From Acidocella facilis ATCC 35904 (GTDB taxonomy: Bacteria > Pseudomonadota > Alphaproteobacteria > Acetobacterales > Acetobacteraceae): a DNA stretch of 64,000 nucleotides. Shown here one piece after another: positions 16,538 to 27,272 of this stretch (its first letter is position 1; each line of letters opens with the position of its first letter). Location of the stretch: NCBI RefSeq assembly GCF_000687875.1, contig NZ_JHYG01000002.1:372001-436000 (forward strand), in the 5' to 3' direction. The notes under the pieces were generated by a model, which made no database searches, was not told the origin of the DNA, and saw nothing but the letters and a program-made list of their open reading frames with translations. A program made the translations under genes and the position numbers.

Positions 16538-17734
16538 ATGAACATACATGAATATCAGGGCAAGGAACTGCTGAAGGCCTATGGCGTCGCGGTTCTGGAC
16601 GGCTATGTCGCCTGGACGCCCGAGGAAGCGGTGGATGCCGCCAAGAAACTCCCCGGCCCCATTTACGTCGTGAAGTCGCAGATCCATGCTGGCGGCCGCG
16701 GCGCGGGCAAGTTCAAGGACGACCCGAACGGCAAGGGCGGTGTCCGCCTGGCCAAGAGCCTGGACGAGGTCCGTGAGGCCGCCGCGGCGATGATCGGCAA
16801 CACGCTGATCACCAAGCAGACCGGCCCGGCCGGCCGTCTGGTCCGCCGCGTCTATGTGGAATCCGGCTGCGACATCAAGCGCGAGCTGTATCTCTCCCTG
16901 CTGATCGACCGCTCGGTCTCCGAAGTGGTGATCATGGCCTCCACCGAGGGTGGCATGGAGATTGAGGAAGTCGCCGAGCATCACCCGGAGAAGATCCTGC
17001 GCGCGCCGATCGACCCGGCTTCGGGCATTTCCGGCTTCCATGCCCGCAAGCTCGCCTTCGGCCTCGGCCTTGAGGGCAAGCAGGTCGGCACCTTCGCGAA
17101 ATTCGTCACCGCCATGTACAATGCCTTCGTGGCGCTGGACATCGCGATCATCGAGATCAACCCGCTGGTTGTCACCGGCGCCGGCGAGATCTACGCGCTC
17201 GACGCGAAAGTGACCTTCGACGACAACTCCCTCTACCGCCATCCCGAGATCGAGGCGCTGCGCGACGAGGGTGAGGAAGACCCGAAGGAGCTGGAAGCCA
17301 ACAAATACTCGCTCTCTTATGTGGCGCTCGATGGCTCCATCGGCTGCATGGTGAACGGTGCGGGCCTGGCCATGGCGACCATGGACATCATCAAGCTCTA
17401 CGGCGCCGAGCCGGCGAACTTCCTGGATGTCGGCGGTGGCGCGACCAAGGAGCGGGTGACCGCGGCCTTCAAGATCATCTTGTCCGACCCGAACGTGGAA
17501 GGCATCCTGGTCAATATCTTCGGCGGCATCATGCGCTGCGACGTGATCGCCGAGGGCGTCATTGCCGCCGCCCGCGAGGTCTCGCTCTCCGTGCCGCTGG
17601 TGGTGCGCCTTGAAGGCACCAATGTGCAGCTCGGCAAGGACATCATGGCCAAGTCCGGCCTGCCGATCATCCCCGCCGACAATCTGGCCGATGCGGCCGA
17701 GAAAATTGTCAAAGCCGTGAAGGAAGCCGCGTAA
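16538..17734 (+). CDS. sucC: Succinyl-CoA synthetase subunit beta
   Basis: The 398-residue protein starts with the ATP-grasp domain ([17 protein letters not shown]), has the [15 protein letters not shown] nucleotide loop near residue 46 and the C-terminal ligase domain with [11 protein letters not shown]. With SucD it interconverts succinyl-CoA and succinate with ADP or GDP phosphorylation in the TCA cycle. Length is standard. Its TAA stop overlaps the sucD ATG (TAATG). Confidence 0.97.
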   Translation: MNIHEYQGKELLKAYGVAVLDGYVAWTPEEAVDAAKKLPGPIYVVKSQIHAGGRGAGKFKDDPNGKGGVRLAKSLDEVREAAAAMIGNTLITKQTGPAGRLVRRVYVESGCDIKRELYLSLLIDRSVSEVVIMASTEGGMEIEEVAEHHPEKILRAPIDPASGISGFHARKLAFGLGLEGKQVGTFAKFVTAMYNAFVALDIAIIEINPLVVTGAGEIYALDAKVTFDDNSLYRHPEIEALRDEGEEDPKELEANKYSLSYVALDGSIGCMVNGAGLAMATMDIIKLYGAEPANFLDVGGGATKERVTAAFKIILSDPNVEGILVNIFGGIMRCDVIAEGVIAAAREVSLSVPLVVRLEGTNVQLGKDIMAKSGLPIIPADNLADAAEKIVKAVKEAA

Positions 17735-18609
17735 TGGCCGTTCTCGTCAATAAAAACACCAAGGTCATCACCCAGGGCTTCACCGGCGCCCAGGGCACCT
17801 TCCACTCCGAGCAGGCTTTGGCCTATGGCACCAAGGTTGTCGGCGGTGTCACCCCCGGCAAGGGCGGCCAGACCCATCTTGATCTGCCGGTGTTCAACAC
17901 CGTGGAAGAGGCCGTGGCCAAGACCGGCGCCAATGCCTCCGCCATCTATGTGCCGCCGCCGTTCGCGGCTGATTCCATCCTGGAAGCCATCGATGCCGGC
18001 GTCGAGCTGATCGTCTGCATCACCGAGGGCATCCCGGTGCTGGACATGGTCAAGGTGAAGCGCGCTTTGTCCGGTTCCAAATCCCGCCTGGTCGGCCCGA
18101 ACTGCCCCGGCGTGATCACCCCGGATGAGTGCAAAATCGGCATCATGCCGGGCCATATCCACAAGCGCGGCTCCATCGGCATCGTCTCGCGCTCCGGCAC
18201 GCTGACCTATGAGGCGGTGGCGCAGACCACGGCGGCCGGCCTCGGCCAGTCCACCTGTGTCGGCATTGGCGGTGACCCGGTGAAGGGCACCGACTTCATC
18301 GAGGTGCTGGACATGTTCCTGCATGACGATGAGACCCAGGCGATCATCATGATCGGCGAGATCGGCGGCCCCTCCGAGATCGACGGCGCGGAATTCCTGG
18401 CCAAGCACAAGATCAAGAAGCCGGTTGTCGGTTTCATCGCCGGTGCCACCGCCCCTCCGGGCCGCCGCATGGGCCATGCCGGTGCCGTGATCTCCGGCGG
18501 CAAGGACACCGCCCAGGCGAAGATCGCTGCCATGAAGGAAGCGGGTATCTTCGTCGCGGACAGCCCGGCATCGCTGGGCAGCACGATGCTGAAGGCCCTG
18601 AAGGCCTGA
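17734..18609 (+). CDS. sucD: Succinyl-CoA synthetase subunit alpha
   Basis: The 291-residue protein has a CoA-binding Rossmann domain ([20 protein letters not shown]) and the catalytic phosphohistidine His248 in [12 protein letters not shown]. It starts on the last base of the sucC stop, so the subunits are made in equal amounts. A strong intrinsic terminator follows directly, so sucCD form their own unit, separate from sucA. Confidence 0.97.
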   Translation: MAVLVNKNTKVITQGFTGAQGTFHSEQALAYGTKVVGGVTPGKGGQTHLDLPVFNTVEEAVAKTGANASAIYVPPPFAADSILEAIDAGVELIVCITEGIPVLDMVKVKRALSGSKSRLVGPNCPGVITPDECKIGIMPGHIHKRGSIGIVSRSGTLTYEAVAQTTAAGLGQSTCVGIGGDPVKGTDFIEVLDMFLHDDETQAIIMIGEIGGPSEIDGAEFLAKHKIKKPVVGFIAGATAPPGRRMGHAGAVISGGKDTAQAKIAAMKEAGIFVADSPASLGSTMLKALKA

Positions 18610-18617
18610 TTTCCTTG

Positions 18618-18648
18618 CCCCATGGCGGTCACGCCATGGGGTTTTTTT
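18618..18648 (+). terminator. Intrinsic terminator after sucD
   Basis: A perfect 10-bp stem (CCCCATGGCG / CGCCATGGGG) with loop GTCA is followed by seven T residues. It starts 9 nt after the sucD stop. Confidence 0.93.
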
Positions 18649-18841
18649 CATCCCCGTGCCTGGGCGGGGGCAAAGCCGCGGCAACCATGCGGATTTGGCA
18701 ACCCAGACCCATTGTTCAGGGTAACGGCACGATAACGCCAGTGCCTTATACGCCCGGCGAGGACGGTACTGCAGAGATTGCCTCCGGCGGTAAAGCGACA
18801 AACAGGCCGCGGCTGGACGCGTTTTAGGAGAGGATAGGTTT

Positions 18842-21703
<2,862 letters not shown>

Positions 21704-21711
21704 AGCATGAG

Positions 21712-21746
21712 GCGCCTGCCCTGGCGGATTACGCCGGGGCGGGCGC
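21712..21746. repeat. Strong GC-rich hairpin after sucA
   Basis: GCGCCTGCCCTGGCG pairs with CGCCGGGGCGGGCGC (15 bp with two G-T pairs) around GATTA. It lies 9 nt after the sucA stop with no T-run, so it is more likely a 3'-end-stabilising or attenuating element in the sucA-odhB transcript than a terminator. Confidence 0.65.
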
Positions 21747-21769
21747 ATGAATTTGCTCGTTCCATAAAA

Positions 21770-21794
21770 ATTGGATCAGGCTGAATGATCCAAT
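21770..21794. repeat. Second hairpin between sucA and odhB
   Basis: ATTGGATCA and TGATCCAAT (9 bp, perfect) flank GGCTGAA. It ends 34 nt before the odhB ATG. Together with the hairpin at 21712-21746 it could set the ratio of E1 to E2 subunits. Confidence 0.6.
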
Positions 21795-21827
21795 TCCCGT
21801 TTACGACAAAAGAGAGCAGGAGTTTCC

Positions 21828-23045
21828 ATGTCGGCCGAGATCAAGGTTCCCACGCTGGGCGAAAGTGTTGCCACAGCCACCATCGCCCGCTGGATCAAGA
21901 AGGTTGGCGAGGCCGTTGCCGCGGACGAGCCCATTGTTGAGCTGGAGACGGACAAGGTCACTGTTGAGGTGAACGCCCCGGAAGCCGGTGTAATCGCCGA
22001 GATCGCCGCCGATGAGGGCGCCGAGGTTGCCCCGGGCGACGTGCTGGGCATGATCGACGCCAAGGGCGCCGCCGCCCCGGCGCCGAAGAAGGAGCCGGCC
22101 GACGCCGCTGCCCCCAAGACCGGCGTGAATGCCGCCCAGGAAGCCCCGGGCCCGGTGGCCCGCCCCGGCGTGGGCGCGCTGCCCGCCGCCGCCAAGCTGG
22201 CCGCCGAGAAGGGCGTGAACACCGCCGACATCGCCGGCACCGCCAAGGGCGGCCGCGTCTCCAAGGGCGATGTGCAGGAGTTCCTGAACAAGCCGGCCGC
22301 TGCCCCGGCGGCCGCCGCGCCGAAAGCCCCGCGCGCCAATGATGTACGCGAGGAGCGGGTGAAGATGACCCGCCTGCGCAAGACCATCGCCAACCGGCTG
22401 AAGGAAGCGCAGAACACCGCCGCCATGCTCACCACCTTCAACGAGGTGGATATGAGCGCGGTGATGGCGCTGCGTTCGTCCTACCGCGACGTGTTCGAGA
22501 AGAAGCACAAGGGCATCCGCCTGGGCTTCAACGGCTTCTTCGTGAAGGCGGTGTGCGCGGCGCTGGCCGAGTTCCCGGCGGTGAATGCCGAGATCGACGG
22601 TGACGAGATCGTCTATAAGAACTTCGTCAATATGGGCATCGCCGTTGGCGGCGCCAATGGGCTGGTGGTGCCGGTGATCCGCGATGCGGAGACCAAGAGC
22701 ATCTCCGAGATCGAAGCCGAGATCGCGGGTTTCGCCAAGAGTGCGAAGGACGGCACGCTGAAGCTGGACCAGCTTTCCGGCGGGTCTTTCTCGATCACCA
22801 ATGGCGGCGTCTATGGCTCGCTGATGAGCACCCCGATCCTCAACCCGCCGCAGTCCGGCATTCTGGGCATGCACAAGATCCAGGACCGTCCGGTCGTGGT
22901 CGACGGCAAGATCGAGATCCGCCCGATGATGTATCTGGCGCTGTCTTACGATCACCGGATTGTCGATGGCCGCGAGGCGGTGTCCTTCCTGGTGCGCGTG
23001 AAGGAAAGCATCGAAGATCCCCGCCGCCTGCTGCTGGCGATCTAA
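21828..23045 (+). CDS. odhB: Dihydrolipoyllysine succinyltransferase, 2-oxoglutarate dehydrogenase E2
   Basis: The 405-residue protein has one lipoyl domain with the lipoylated Lys43 in ETDKV. An Ala/Pro-rich linker leads to the E1/E3-binding domain ([15 protein letters not shown]) near residue 118. The C-terminal catalytic domain has His376 and Asp380 in SYDHRIVDG. It transfers the succinyl group from E1 to CoA. An AGAGCAGGAG ribosome-binding site precedes the ATG. The lpd gene for E3, which often follows in alphaproteobacteria, is not here; a terminator ends the unit directly after this gene. Confidence 0.96.
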   Translation: MSAEIKVPTLGESVATATIARWIKKVGEAVAADEPIVELETDKVTVEVNAPEAGVIAEIAADEGAEVAPGDVLGMIDAKGAAAPAPKKEPADAAAPKTGVNAAQEAPGPVARPGVGALPAAAKLAAEKGVNTADIAGTAKGGRVSKGDVQEFLNKPAAAPAAAAPKAPRANDVREERVKMTRLRKTIANRLKEAQNTAAMLTTFNEVDMSAVMALRSSYRDVFEKKHKGIRLGFNGFFVKAVCAALAEFPAVNAEIDGDEIVYKNFVNMGIAVGGANGLVVPVIRDAETKSISEIEAEIAGFAKSAKDGTLKLDQLSGGSFSITNGGVYGSLMSTPILNPPQSGILGMHKIQDRPVVVDGKIEIRPMMYLALSYDHRIVDGREAVSFLVRVKESIEDPRRLLLAI

Positions 23046-23050
23046 AAGAA

Positions 23051-23074
23051 AAGGCCCCGCAAGGGGCCTTTTTT
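23051..23074 (+). terminator. Intrinsic terminator after odhB
   Basis: Stem AAGGCCCC / GGGGCCTT with loop GCAA is followed by a T-run. It starts 6 nt after the odhB stop and ends just before hairpin element A. Confidence 0.93.
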
Positions 23075-23078
23075 ATTT

Positions 23079-23124
23079 GCAAAAGTTTTTCGGGGTGTGG
23101 GGACTTTTTTCAAAAAGTCCCCAC
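23079..23124. repeat. Dispersed hairpin family, copy A
   Basis: The leader GCAAAAGTTTTTCGGGGT is followed by a 13-bp perfect stem, GTGGGGACTTTTT with AAAAAGTCCCCAC, and a TC loop. It lies between the convergent odhB and glycosyltransferase genes, right after the odhB terminator. Copies B to E share leader and apex but differ in compensating stem bases. Confidence 0.85.
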
Positions 23125-23127
23125 GAC

Positions 23128-24192
23128 TTACTGCGCGGTCTCGCGCATCGGCACCAGATTATCCATGAACCGCTCCGCGCAAGCCCGCCACGAGAACCGC
23201 TCCGCATAAGGCCGGCAATTCGTCCGGTCGATTTCCAAAGCCTTCAGGCAGGCCTTGCGTAAATCCTCATCCAGCGCGCCGACGGGCACCGGCGCCTCGC
23301 CGAGAATATCCTTCGGCCCGGTCACCGGATAGGCGGCAACGGCAAGACCCGAGGCCAGGGCTTCGAGAACCACCAGCCCGAACGTGTCGGTCTTGGACGG
23401 AAACACGAACACATCCGCCCCGGCATAGGCCTGCGCCAACGCAGCGCCATGGCGGGCACCTGCGAAATGCACGTCCGGGAACTCCGCTTGCAGCGCCTTG
23501 CGCTGCGGGCCGTCCCCCACGATCAGCTTCGATCCAGGCAGATCCAGCGACAAAAACGCTTTCAGGTTTTTCTCCACCGCCACCCGGCCGACATAGGCGA
23601 AGATCGGCCGTGGCAGATCCCAATCCTCTCGCGGCGCCGGATGGAACGCCTCCAGATCCACGCCGCGCGACCAGGGGCGGAGATTCTTGAAGCCGCGGCC
23701 TGCGAGCTCCTCACGCAGCGACTGGGTCGCCACCATCACGCCGGAGCCGGGCTTGTGGAAATGAAGCAGCCAGCGATAGGTCAAAGCCGCGGGAATGCGG
23801 GTGCGGGCTTCGAGATATTCGGCAAAGCGGGTGTGAAAGGCGGTGGTGAAATGCAGCCCGCGCGTTTTCGCGTAAGCCCGCGCCGCCATGCCCAGCGGGC
23901 CTTCGGTGGCGACATGCAGCGCATCGGGCTGGAACGCCTCGATAATCCGCGCCAGCTTCCGGCCCGGAAACAAGGCCAGCTTGATCTCGGGATAGGAGGG
24001 CATCGGCATGGTGCGGAAGCGGTCCGGCCCGACGATGTCCACGGTCTTGCCCATCGCCCGCATCTCGGCGGTGATGGTGCGCAGCGTGCGGACCACCCCG
24101 TTCACCTGGGGTTCCCAGGCGTCGGAGATGATCATGATCTTGTTCAGGCCCGGATAAGCGAGCCCGGCTTCAGGTGCTGGCTGATACAACAT
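23128..24192 (-). CDS. GT4-family glycosyltransferase, probable diacylglycerol glycosyltransferase (Agt-like)
   Basis: The protein of about 354 residues has the GT-B layout of family GT4. The acceptor-domain opening is IMIISDAWEPQVNGVVRTL, a family hallmark. The donor domain has VGRVAVEKNLKAFL, VGDGPQRKAL, and the E-x7-E motif in PSKTDTFGLVVLEALASG. It overlaps the 3' end of the PlcP-type gene by 23 nt. In alphaproteobacteria this pairing (plcP with agt) replaces phospholipids by glycolipids when phosphate is short, which is the basis of the call; lipopolysaccharide or mannosyl acceptors are the alternative. The start could instead be the internal ATG at 24135. Confidence 0.72.
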   Translation of the reverse strand: MLYQPAPEAGLAYPGLNKIMIISDAWEPQVNGVVRTLRTITAEMRAMGKTVDIVGPDRFRTMPMPSYPEIKLALFPGRKLARIIEAFQPDALHVATEGPLGMAARAYAKTRGLHFTTAFHTRFAEYLEARTRIPAALTYRWLLHFHKPGSGVMVATQSLREELAGRGFKNLRPWSRGVDLEAFHPAPREDWDLPRPIFAYVGRVAVEKNLKAFLSLDLPGSKLIVGDGPQRKALQAEFPDVHFAGARHGAALAQAYAGADVFVFPSKTDTFGLVVLEALASGLAVAAYPVTGPKDILGEAPVPVGALDEDLRKACLKALEIDRTNCRPYAERFSWRACAERFMDNLVPMRETAQ

Positions 24193-25099
24193 GCGTCGCC
24201 GGGGGCTCGCTCTGCGGGGCGGTGAATTCGGCGACAACCGCCTGCAGCGCCGCCGCCGGGGCAACGCTGAGCTTCGGCGCGGGGCGGGCGAGCATGGAGA
24301 GCTTGTTGCGCGCCACCCAGTCCACCAGCTCCAGCCGTCCATCGAAATGCTCGACCAGGGCGGTGCAGCTTTCCACCCAGTCGCCATCATTCAGATACAT
24401 CACGCCATTCACCTGGCGCATCTCGGCATGGTGGATATGGCCACAGACCACGCCATCGAAGCCACGGGATTTGGCGTCGTCCGCCAGCGCCGTCTCGAAC
24501 CGGTCGATCGCCTTCACCGCTTCCTTCACCTGCAGTTTCAGCCAGGCGGAGAGCGACCAGTACGGATAGCCGAAGCGGGTGCGGACCATGTTGAAATAGC
24601 GGTTGACCACCAGCGCCGTGGTGTAGGCCCAGTCGCCCAGCAGGGCGAGCAGCTTGGCGTGGCGGACCACGCTGTCGAAACTGTCGCCATGGGTGATCAA
24701 GAGCTTCCTGCCGTCAGCGGTGGTGTGCTCGGCTTCCATCTGCAGCTTCACGCCGCAGATCTCGATATTGAGGCTGATATATTTGCGCAGCATCTCATCG
24801 TGATTGCCGGGCACATACACCACGTTGGTGCCGGAGCGCGCGGCTTTCAGGATCAGCCGCAGCACCTCGTCATGATGCTTGTCCCAGAACCAGCTGCGCT
24901 TGAGCCGCCAGCCATCGATGATGTCACCGACCAGGAACAGGTTTTCGCAAGATGTCTGCTTGAGGAAATCCGCCAGGAACTCCGCCCGGCAGCCGCGCGT
25001 GCCCATATGCACGTCGGAGATGAAGACGCTGCGATAGGCCGTCTGCGTCGGACGGATCGGGCTGGATGCGTTCATGGCGGTTGCAATAGTCTGTGACAC
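24170..25099 (-). CDS. PlcP-type metallophosphoesterase (LpxH-like fold), putative phospholipase C
   Basis: The 309-residue calcineurin-like phosphoesterase carries all metal motifs: Asp29/His31 (FISDVHMG), Asp59 (GDIIDGW), GNHD at 98-101, HGD at 137-139, and GHIHH at 220-224. The blocks FISDVHMGTRGCRAEFLADF and GDIIDGWRLKRSWFW match the PlcP family, often annotated as UDP-2,3-diacylglucosamine diphosphatase. PlcP cleaves phosphatidylcholine-type lipids to diacylglycerol under phosphate limitation. The adjacent glycosyltransferase and the PHO-like array upstream support that role over LpxH. The start is GTG at 25099 or ATG at 25075; neither has a clear ribosome-binding site. Confidence 0.78.
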   Translation of the reverse strand: MSQTIATAMNASSPIRPTQTAYRSVFISDVHMGTRGCRAEFLADFLKQTSCENLFLVGDIIDGWRLKRSWFWDKHHDEVLRLILKAARSGTNVVYVPGNHDEMLRKYISLNIEICGVKLQMEAEHTTADGRKLLITHGDSFDSVVRHAKLLALLGDWAYTTALVVNRYFNMVRTRFGYPYWSLSAWLKLQVKEAVKAIDRFETALADDAKSRGFDGVVCGHIHHAEMRQVNGVMYLNDGDWVESCTALVEHFDGRLELVDWVARNKLSMLARPAPKLSVAPAAALQAVVAEFTAPQSEPPATHVVSAST

Positions 25100-25154
25100 G
25101 GCGCCGGAGACAGTGAAGTTTCCATGACGAGAGCATGGTTTTTTGCAAATCGTA

Positions 25155-25198
25155 CTGTCACGTTCATGTCATGCGCGTGACATTCTCGTGTCACTGTT
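25155..25198. promoter_or_regulatory. PHO-box-like array: four 11-nt direct repeats
   Basis: TGTCA cores start at 25156, 25167, 25178 (as TGACA) and 25189, exactly 11 nt apart. The first pair, CTGTCAC-GTTC-ATGTCAT, matches the two-half-site layout known for PhoB. The array lies in the divergent gap between the PlcP-type gene (start 25099) and the lipid kinase gene (start 25245). A TTATCC-like -10 is about 5 nt after the last repeat, toward the kinase gene. Confidence 0.72.
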
Positions 25199-25244
25199 TT
25201 TGGTTATCCCAGAGCTTTTGCGAAACGATCCCGGAGCGGGCCTG

Positions 25245-26117
25245 ATGTTGGTTATTTTCAATCCGGTAGCGGGCCGCAGGCGGGCAACGGCGCTATGGCG
25301 GGTGCTGGATCTGCTGGTTGAGAATGGGGTGAAGATCGAGGTCGCGGAGACCCAGCATGCCGGCCATGCGACCGATCTGGCCCGCCAGGCGGCGCGGGAG
25401 GGGGCGTTCATGGTCGTCGCCGCCGGCGGGGATGGCACCATCGCCGAAGTCGCCAACGGGTTGATCGGCACCGATACGGCGCTGGGCATCATTCCGCTCG
25501 GCACCGCCAATGTGCTGGCGAAGGAATATGGGCTCTCCACCCATCCGCGCGGCATCGCCAACACGCTGGCCTATAAGCGCTGCAAGCCGCTCTGGCCGGG
25601 TGTGGCGCAGCTGCCGGGGCAGGGGCATGTGTTCGTGCAGATGCTGGGGCTGGGCTTCGATGGCGCGGTGGTGAAGGGTGTGCGGCCGCTGCTCAAGCGC
25701 GCCATCGGCAAGGGGGCGTATGTCTGGCAGTCGGTCTGGGAATCCGTGGCCTATGATTTCCCGCCGGTGCAGCTCAGCGTGGACGGGGTGACGCACCAGG
25801 CCGCCAGCGTCGTGGTCAGCAAGGGGCGGCTTTATGGCGGGCCCTATCTGCTGGCGCCGCTGGCGCAGCCGGGGCAGCCTGGCTTCCAGGTGGTGCTGTT
25901 CGAGAAGCCCGGCACGTTGCCGGCTTTGCTCTCCGGGGCGGCGCTGCCGCTGGGGCTGCTGCCGCGCTGCCCGGGGGTGCGCGTGCTGGCCGGCAGCCAT
26001 GTGGAATTTTCTGCTCCAAATGGGCGCATTTCCACCCAGGCGGATGGCGATACGCTGCCCGCCCTCCCGCGCGGCGTGGTGAGCGCGCAAGCCCCGATTT
26101 CGCTGATTGTGGGTTGA
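25245..26117 (+). CDS. Diacylglycerol kinase family lipid kinase
   Basis: The 290-residue protein belongs to the DAG-kinase catalytic family (YegS/DgkB-like), with the nucleotide motif GGDGT at residues 61-65, the opening VIFNPVAGRRR, and the GTANVLAKEYG block. It probably phosphorylates a diacylglycerol or long-chain base at the inner membrane. The ATG at 25245 has a GGAG site 8 nt upstream and lets the family's start align; the frame is open further upstream through the PHO-like array, which argues against a longer form. Divergence from the PlcP-type gene suggests it recycles or balances the diacylglycerol that PlcP releases, which is inference. Confidence 0.82.
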   Translation: MLVIFNPVAGRRRATALWRVLDLLVENGVKIEVAETQHAGHATDLARQAAREGAFMVVAAGGDGTIAEVANGLIGTDTALGIIPLGTANVLAKEYGLSTHPRGIANTLAYKRCKPLWPGVAQLPGQGHVFVQMLGLGFDGAVVKGVRPLLKRAIGKGAYVWQSVWESVAYDFPPVQLSVDGVTHQAASVVVSKGRLYGGPYLLAPLAQPGQPGFQVVLFEKPGTLPALLSGAALPLGLLPRCPGVRVLAGSHVEFSAPNGRISTQADGDTLPALPRGVVSAQAPISLIVG

Positions 26118-26187
26118 GCCGGGAAGGGCTTGACGGGGCGGGCCGAGGGTCTATGGGAAACCAGCCTTAAGCAAGGAGACACAAGAG

Positions 26188-27168
26188 ATGAAGACCCCCG
26201 TGCGCGTTGCCGTCACCGGCGCGGCTGGCCAGATCGGTTATGCCATCCTGTTCCGTATCGCCAATGGCGACCTGCTCGGCAAGGATACGCCGGTCGACCT
26301 CAATCTTCTCGATCTGCCGCAGGCGCAGAAGGCGCTGAACGGCGTCATCATGGAGCTGAATGACTGCGCCTTCCCGCTGCTCAACTCCGTCACCCCTTCC
26401 GATGACCCGCGCGTGGCCTTCAAGGACGCCGACATCGCCATCCTGATCGGCTCGCGCCCGCGTGGCCCCGGCATGGAGCGCCGCGACCTGCTGGCCGCCA
26501 ATGCCGAGATCTTCAAGGTCCAGGGCAAGGCGCTGAACGATGTCGCCAAGCGCGATGTGAAGGTGCTGGTGGTCGGCAACCCGGCCAACACCAATGCTTA
26601 TATCGCCATGAAGTCCGCCCCGGATCTGCCGAAGGAAAACTTCACCGCGATGCTGCGCCTGGATCATAACCGCGCCGTCTCCATGCTGGCCGAGAAGACC
26701 GGCACCCCGGTGAAGGACATTGAGAAGGTGGCGGTGTGGGGCAACCATTCGCCGACCATGTTCGCTGATTACCGCAACGCCACCGCCGCCGGTAAGCCGA
26801 TGCCGGACGTCGTGAATGACGAGGCCTGGTACAAGGACACCTATCTCTCCGCCGTCGGCAAGCGCGGTGCGGCAATCATCGAGGCGCGTGGCCTCTCCTC
26901 CGCCGCCTCCGCTGCCAATGCCGCCATCGACCATGTGCGTGACTGGGTGCTGGGCAGCAATGGCCGCTGGGTCTCCATGGGCATCCCCTCCGATGGCGAT
27001 TACGGCGTACCGCAAGATGTGATGTTCGGCGTGCCCTGCACCTGCGAGGGCGGCAAATATACCCGCGTGAAGGGCATCGCCATGGACGAGTTCGCCAAGG
27101 GCCGCATCCAGCACACGCTGAATGAGCTGCTGGAAGAGCAGGCCGCGGTGGCCGATCTGCTGAAGTAA
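26188..27168 (+). CDS. mdh: Malate dehydrogenase, cytosolic-type group
   Basis: The 326-residue enzyme has the NAD-binding [20 protein letters not shown] loop, the catalytic His in WGNHSPTM, and the DHNRA and [10 protein letters not shown] blocks. These match the cytosolic-type malate dehydrogenases known from beta-proteobacteria and eukaryotes rather than the LDH-like type usual in alphaproteobacteria. It oxidises malate to oxaloacetate. An AAGGAGA site precedes the ATG. It is the last TCA gene of this region and is closed by its own terminator. Confidence 0.95.
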   Translation: MKTPVRVAVTGAAGQIGYAILFRIANGDLLGKDTPVDLNLLDLPQAQKALNGVIMELNDCAFPLLNSVTPSDDPRVAFKDADIAILIGSRPRGPGMERRDLLAANAEIFKVQGKALNDVAKRDVKVLVVGNPANTNAYIAMKSAPDLPKENFTAMLRLDHNRAVSMLAEKTGTPVKDIEKVAVWGNHSPTMFADYRNATAAGKPMPDVVNDEAWYKDTYLSAVGKRGAAIIEARGLSSAASAANAAIDHVRDWVLGSNGRWVSMGIPSDGDYGVPQDVMFGVPCTCEGGKYTRVKGIAMDEFAKGRIQHTLNELLEEQAAVADLLK

Positions 27169-27189
27169 GCCGCGTCCACGGATGCTGCG

Positions 27190-27220
27190 AAGGCTCTCCC
27201 GGCGACGGGAGGGCCTTTTT
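27190..27220 (+). terminator. Intrinsic terminator after mdh
   Basis: AAGGCTCTCCCG pairs with CGGGAGGGCCTT (12 bp, one G-T pair) around GCGA and leads into a T-run. It separates mdh from the Hyf-like operon. Confidence 0.9.
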
Positions 27221-27272
27221 CTTTGCGCCGGACCCGTTGGCGGCGCGGGGCTTGGTTTGGTAGGGGGGAGAT

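Noticed and set aside
24170-25099. True LpxH (lipid A pathway)
   Set aside because: The sequence blocks, the coupled glycosyltransferase and the PHO-like array fit PlcP better; LpxH is not excluded biochemically.
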